A stretch of DNA of 64,000 nucleotides from Siculibacillus lacustris (GTDB lineage: Bacteria; Pseudomonadota; Alphaproteobacteria; Rhizobiales; Ancalomicrobiaceae): contig NZ_SJFN01000002.1 of assembly GCF_004328075.1 (NCBI RefSeq), positions 151,689 through 215,688 on the forward strand. The letters run 5' to 3'. Position 1 is the first letter of the stretch. Each line of letters begins with the position of its first letter. This document shows, piece by piece, positions 61,265 through 64,000 of the stretch. The position numbers were made by a program, and so were the translations under genes. The notes beneath the pieces were generated by a model. It worked only from the letters and a program-made list of their open reading frames with translations. It did not search any database and was not told the origin of the DNA.

Positions 61265-62650
61265 TCATTCCGCCAGCGCCGTCAGGATGCGCGCCCAGGA
61301 GCGGATGCCCTTGTGGAAGCTCTCGAGGTCGTACTTTTCGTTCGGCGAATGAATGCGGTCGTCGTCGAGGCCGAAGCCGACCAGCAGCGAGCGCATGCCG
61401 AGGATCCGCTCGAACGAGCCGACCACCGGAATCGAGCCGCCACCGCCGATCACCACCGCCGGCACGCCCCATTCCGCCTCGAGCGCGGTCAGGCCGACCT
61501 TCAGCCACGGGCTGTCCCAGGGCAGGGCCAGACCGGGGCTGCCGCCGTGGGGATGGAAGCTCGCGGTGGCGTCGGGCGGCAGGCGATCGCGGACATGAGC
61601 GCGGAAGGCCTCGCGGATCTTCGCCGGATCCTGACCGACGACCAGCCGGAACGACACCTTGGCCGAGGCGGTGGCCGGCAGCACGGTCTTGAAGCCGTCG
61701 CCGGTGTAGCCGCCGAGGATGCCGTTGAACTCGCAGGTCGGACGCGCCCAGACCTGTTCGAGGATCGAGCGGCCGACTTCGCCGGCCGGGGTCTTCAGAC
61801 CGACCGGCGCAAGGAAGGTCGCCTCGGTGGTGCCGAGCGCCTCCCAGGACTTCCACACCTCGTCGGGCAGATCGCCGACGCCGTCGTAGAAGCCGGGCAA
61901 GGTGACGCGGCCGTCGGCGTCGTGGAGATCGGCGAGGACGTGGGTGAGGAGGCGGATCGGGTTCCAGGCGGGGCCGCCGAACAGCCCCGAATGGAGGTCG
62001 CGATCGGCGCAGGCGATGGTCACCTCCTCGCCGACCAGACCCCGCAGGCTGGCGGTGATCGCCGGGCGGCGGCGCGCCCACATGTTGGTGTCGCAGACCA
62101 GCGCCACGTCGCGGGCGAGTTCGTCCTTGTGGGCGGCGAGGAAGGGCTCGAGCGAAGGGGAGCCGGATTCCTCCTCGCCCTCGAGCAGCACGGTGACGCG
62201 CACCGGCAGGCGGCCGTCCTCGGCGAGCAGCGCCCGCACCGCTTCGATGAAGGTCAGGGTCTGGCCCTTGTCGTCGGCGGCGCCGCGGCCGACGATCACC
62301 TTCACGCCGTCCTGGACTTCGATCTTGGGATCGAAGGGATCGGAGCGCCACAGGTGCAGCGGATCGACCGGCTGGACGTCGTAATGGCCGTAGAACAGCA
62401 CGTGGCGGGCTTCATCGGCGACCGGGCCGGTCCAATGGGCGACGACCATCGGATGGCCGGGGGTCTCGCGCAACGACGCTTCGAAGCCGAGGCCCTCGAG
62501 TTCGGCGACGCACCAGGTGCCGGCCATGCGGACTTCGTCGGCGTAGGCGGGATCGGCGGAGATCGACTTCAGGCGCACGAAGGCGAACAGGCGCTCGAGG
62601 CTCGCCGGCAGAGCGGCGTCGATACGGTCGAGGGCGGAAGCGAGGGACAT
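61265..62650 (-). CDS. M20-family metallodipeptidase
   Basis: A 461-aa zinc peptidase. Metal and catalytic residues: His89 in FYGHYDVQP, Asp126 in GRGAADDKG, the Glu159-Glu160 pair in LEGEEESG, and Asp in VCDTNMW. The long sequence between 200 and 330 is the dimerisation domain (DLHSGLFGGPAWNP). GGGAAGG lies 8 bases before ATG 62650. The family covers dipeptidases and succinyl-diaminopimelate desuccinylase relatives; substrate cannot be fixed. Confidence 0.92.
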   Translation of the reverse strand: MSLASALDRIDAALPASLERLFAFVRLKSISADPAYADEVRMAGTWCVAELEGLGFEASLRETPGHPMVVAHWTGPVADEARHVLFYGHYDVQPVDPLHLWRSDPFDPKIEVQDGVKVIVGRGAADDKGQTLTFIEAVRALLAEDGRLPVRVTVLLEGEEESGSPSLEPFLAAHKDELARDVALVCDTNMWARRRPAITASLRGLVGEEVTIACADRDLHSGLFGGPAWNPIRLLTHVLADLHDADGRVTLPGFYDGVGDLPDEVWKSWEALGTTEATFLAPVGLKTPAGEVGRSILEQVWARPTCEFNGILGGYTGDGFKTVLPATASAKVSFRLVVGQDPAKIREAFRAHVRDRLPPDATASFHPHGGSPGLALPWDSPWLKVGLTALEAEWGVPAVVIGGGGSIPVVGSFERILGMRSLLVGFGLDDDRIHSPNEKYDLESFHKGIRSWARILTALAE

Positions 62651-62679
62651 CGGCGGAACCTTCCCGGGTCGGATGGAGA

Positions 62680-64000
62680 TCAACGCTTGAGGAGAGAGCC
62701 GAGCACGCCGCGCACCAGGGCATTGGTGATCTGGCGTCCGGCGGCGGAAGCGGCGGAGCGGGCGGCCGAGGTCAGGATCGCCTCGCCGAGGGTCTGGGAG
62801 CGCGGGCCGCCGACGCGACGCGAGGCGAGCCCGCCGACGCTCGACAGGACGCCGCCGAGCATGCCGTCGAAGAAGCCGCCGCCGCTCGGTGCGGGCGCCG
62901 ACTCGCTCGGGGCGGGGGCGGCGACCTTGCCGCGCAGTTTTTCCCAGGCCGAGGGGCGATCGACGGTGACGTCGTAGCGGCCGGCGAGCCGCGAGGCGGC
63001 GACCGCCGCGGTGCGCTCGGCGGGGGTCAGCGGGCCGACGCGGGCCTCGGGCGGGCGGATCAGGGTGCGCTGGACGATCGACGGCACGCCCTTGCCGTGC
63101 AGCATCGACACCAGCGCCTCGCCCACCGCCAGTTCGGTGATCGCCGCTTCGGTGGAGAAGGCCGGGTTGGGGCGGAAGGTCTCGGCGGCGGCGCGTACCG
63201 CCTTCTGCTCGCGCGGCGTGAAGGCGCGCAGCGCGTGCTGGATGCGATTGCCGAGCTGAGCGGAGACGCTGTCGGGGACGTCGAGGGGGTTCTGGGTGAC
63301 GAACCACACGCCGACCCCCTTGGAGCGGATCAGCCGGACCACCTGTTCGATCTTGGCGAGCAGGGCCGGCGGCGCCTCGTCGAACAAGAGATGGGCCTCG
63401 TCGAAGAAGAAGACGAGCTTCGGCCGGTCGAGATCGCCGACCTCGGGCAGTTCCTCGAACAGTTCCGACAGGAGCCACAGCAGGAAGGTGGCGTAGAGGC
63501 GCGGATTGGCCATCAGTCGATCGGCGGCCAGCACGTTGACGGTGCCGCGGCCCTGGGCATCGGTGGCGATCAGATCGGCGACGGCCAGCGCCGGCTCGCC
63601 GAAGAAATGCACCGCGCCCTGCTGTTCGAGCACCAGCAACTGGCGCTGGATGGCGCCGACGCTGGCCTTGGAGACGTTGCCGTAGTCGACGGTCAGCTGA
63701 TCGGCGCGCTCGGCGACATGGGCCAGCGCGGCACGCAGATCCTTGAGGTCGAGGAGCAGGAGGCCTTCCTCGTCGGCGAGCTTGAAGACGATGGCGAGCA
63801 CGCCCTCCTGGGTGTCGTTGAGCCCCATCAGGCGCGACAGCAGGAGCGGCCCCATCTCCGAAACGGTGGCGCGGATCGGATGACCCTGCTCGCCGAACAG
63901 GTCCCAGAAGACGACCGGGAAGGTCTTCGGCGCCCAGTCGTCGAGGCCGATCGCCCGGCAGCGGGCGTCGATCCAGTCCTTGCGGGTGCCGGGCGCGGCG
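62680..64000 (-). CDS. DUF853/HerA-like ATPase (5' end outside window)
   Basis: The C-terminal 439 residues of a P-loop ATPase. The Walker B segment KLVFFFDEAHLLFDEAP is visible at about 63400, with RSKGVGVWFVTQNPLDVPDS after it, as in DUF853. Other signatures: WDLFGEQGHPIRATVSEMGP and LDLKDLRAALAHVAE. The Walker A motif lies beyond the right edge. The tail is Ala/Ser-rich with GGGFFDGMLGG. No membrane segments are seen. It is upstream of the M20 peptidase gene with a 29-bp gap. Confidence 0.92.
   Translation of the reverse strand, partial: AAPGTRKDWIDARCRAIGLDDWAPKTFPVVFWDLFGEQGHPIRATVSEMGPLLLSRLMGLNDTQEGVLAIVFKLADEEGLLLLDLKDLRAALAHVAERADQLTVDYGNVSKASVGAIQRQLLVLEQQGAVHFFGEPALAVADLIATDAQGRGTVNVLAADRLMANPRLYATFLLWLLSELFEELPEVGDLDRPKLVFFFDEAHLLFDEAPPALLAKIEQVVRLIRSKGVGVWFVTQNPLDVPDSVSAQLGNRIQHALRAFTPREQKAVRAAAETFRPNPAFSTEAAITELAVGEALVSMLHGKGVPSIVQRTLIRPPEARVGPLTPAERTAAVAASRLAGRYDVTVDRPSAWEKLRGKVAAPAPSESAPAPSGGGFFDGMLGGVLSSVGGLASRRVGGPRSQTLGEAILTSAARSAASAAGRQITNALVRGVLGSLLKR

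Overview
The window is very GC-rich, densely coded chromosomal DNA from an alphaproteobacterium, most likely of the order Hyphomicrobiales (Rhizobiales). The evidence is gene content and order: a ccmIEFH - Deg protease - response regulator - histidine kinase - glnE block, a MucR/Ros regulator, a DivJ-like kinase next to a peptidoglycan-binding protein, several small families typical of the order (DUF1491, DUF5330, DUF6456, YcgN, DUF2336), and a full-length gene transfer agent (GTA) cluster. I see no rRNA, tRNA, CRISPR array or insertion sequence.

Region 1 (1-13.4 kb, all minus strand): a secreted EF-hand protein cut by the window edge, glnE, a Tat-exported beta carbonic anhydrase, an OmpR-type two-component pair, a periplasmic Deg/HtrA protease, a small MarR-like gene that interrupts the block, and the cytochrome c maturation genes ccmI-ccmE-ccmF-ccmH. 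Region 2 (13.6-18.3 kb, minus): a conserved 477-aa protein of unknown function, a glycine-zipper lipoprotein, and a PhoPQ/FeuPQ-like two-component system with a small PepSY-type periplasmic protein in front of it.

Region 3 (18.4-37.2 kb, minus): a GTA related to RcGTA of Rhodobacter capsulatus, in the order small terminase (g1), large terminase, portal, g3.5, prohead protease, major capsid, adaptors g6-g8, tail tube g9, g10, g10.1, tape measure g11, distal tail g12, hub g13, NlpC/P60 peptidase g14 and the large baseplate protein g15. Beyond g15 is an extension: a DUF2793 fibre with a C-terminal S74 chaperone, a small tail-type protein, an SGNH hydrolase and a small holin-like membrane protein, closed by a perfect 12-bp hairpin. 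Two unrelated genes interrupt the cluster: a plus-strand DUF465 gene between g11 and g12, and a secreted DUF4440 gene with its own intrinsic terminator between g10.1 and g11. The g1 reading frame has no clear start and may be frameshifted.

Region 4 (37.7-64 kb, both strands): a YcgN-type cysteine-cluster protein, a class A penicillin-binding protein, a DUF1214/DUF1254 pair, a lipoprotein, a DUF2336 protein behind a perfect CtrA-type box, DUF1491, the peptidoglycan-binding/DivJ-like pair, DUF5330, SufE, and then a translationally coupled pair coding for a DnaA-domain-IV-like HTH protein and a DUF6456 protein. That pair resembles the GTA activator/antiterminator GafY/GafZ, so the window may hold both a GTA and its dedicated regulators. 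After it come DUF6477-like, mucR, oligopeptidase B, a DUF2892/Crp-Fnr pair, a single-domain response regulator, superoxide dismutase, a degenerate SNase-fold membrane protein, an aminotransferase, a haloacid dehalogenase, a truncated phytase-like pseudogene, CorA/ZntB, an M20 peptidase and a partial DUF853 ATPase.
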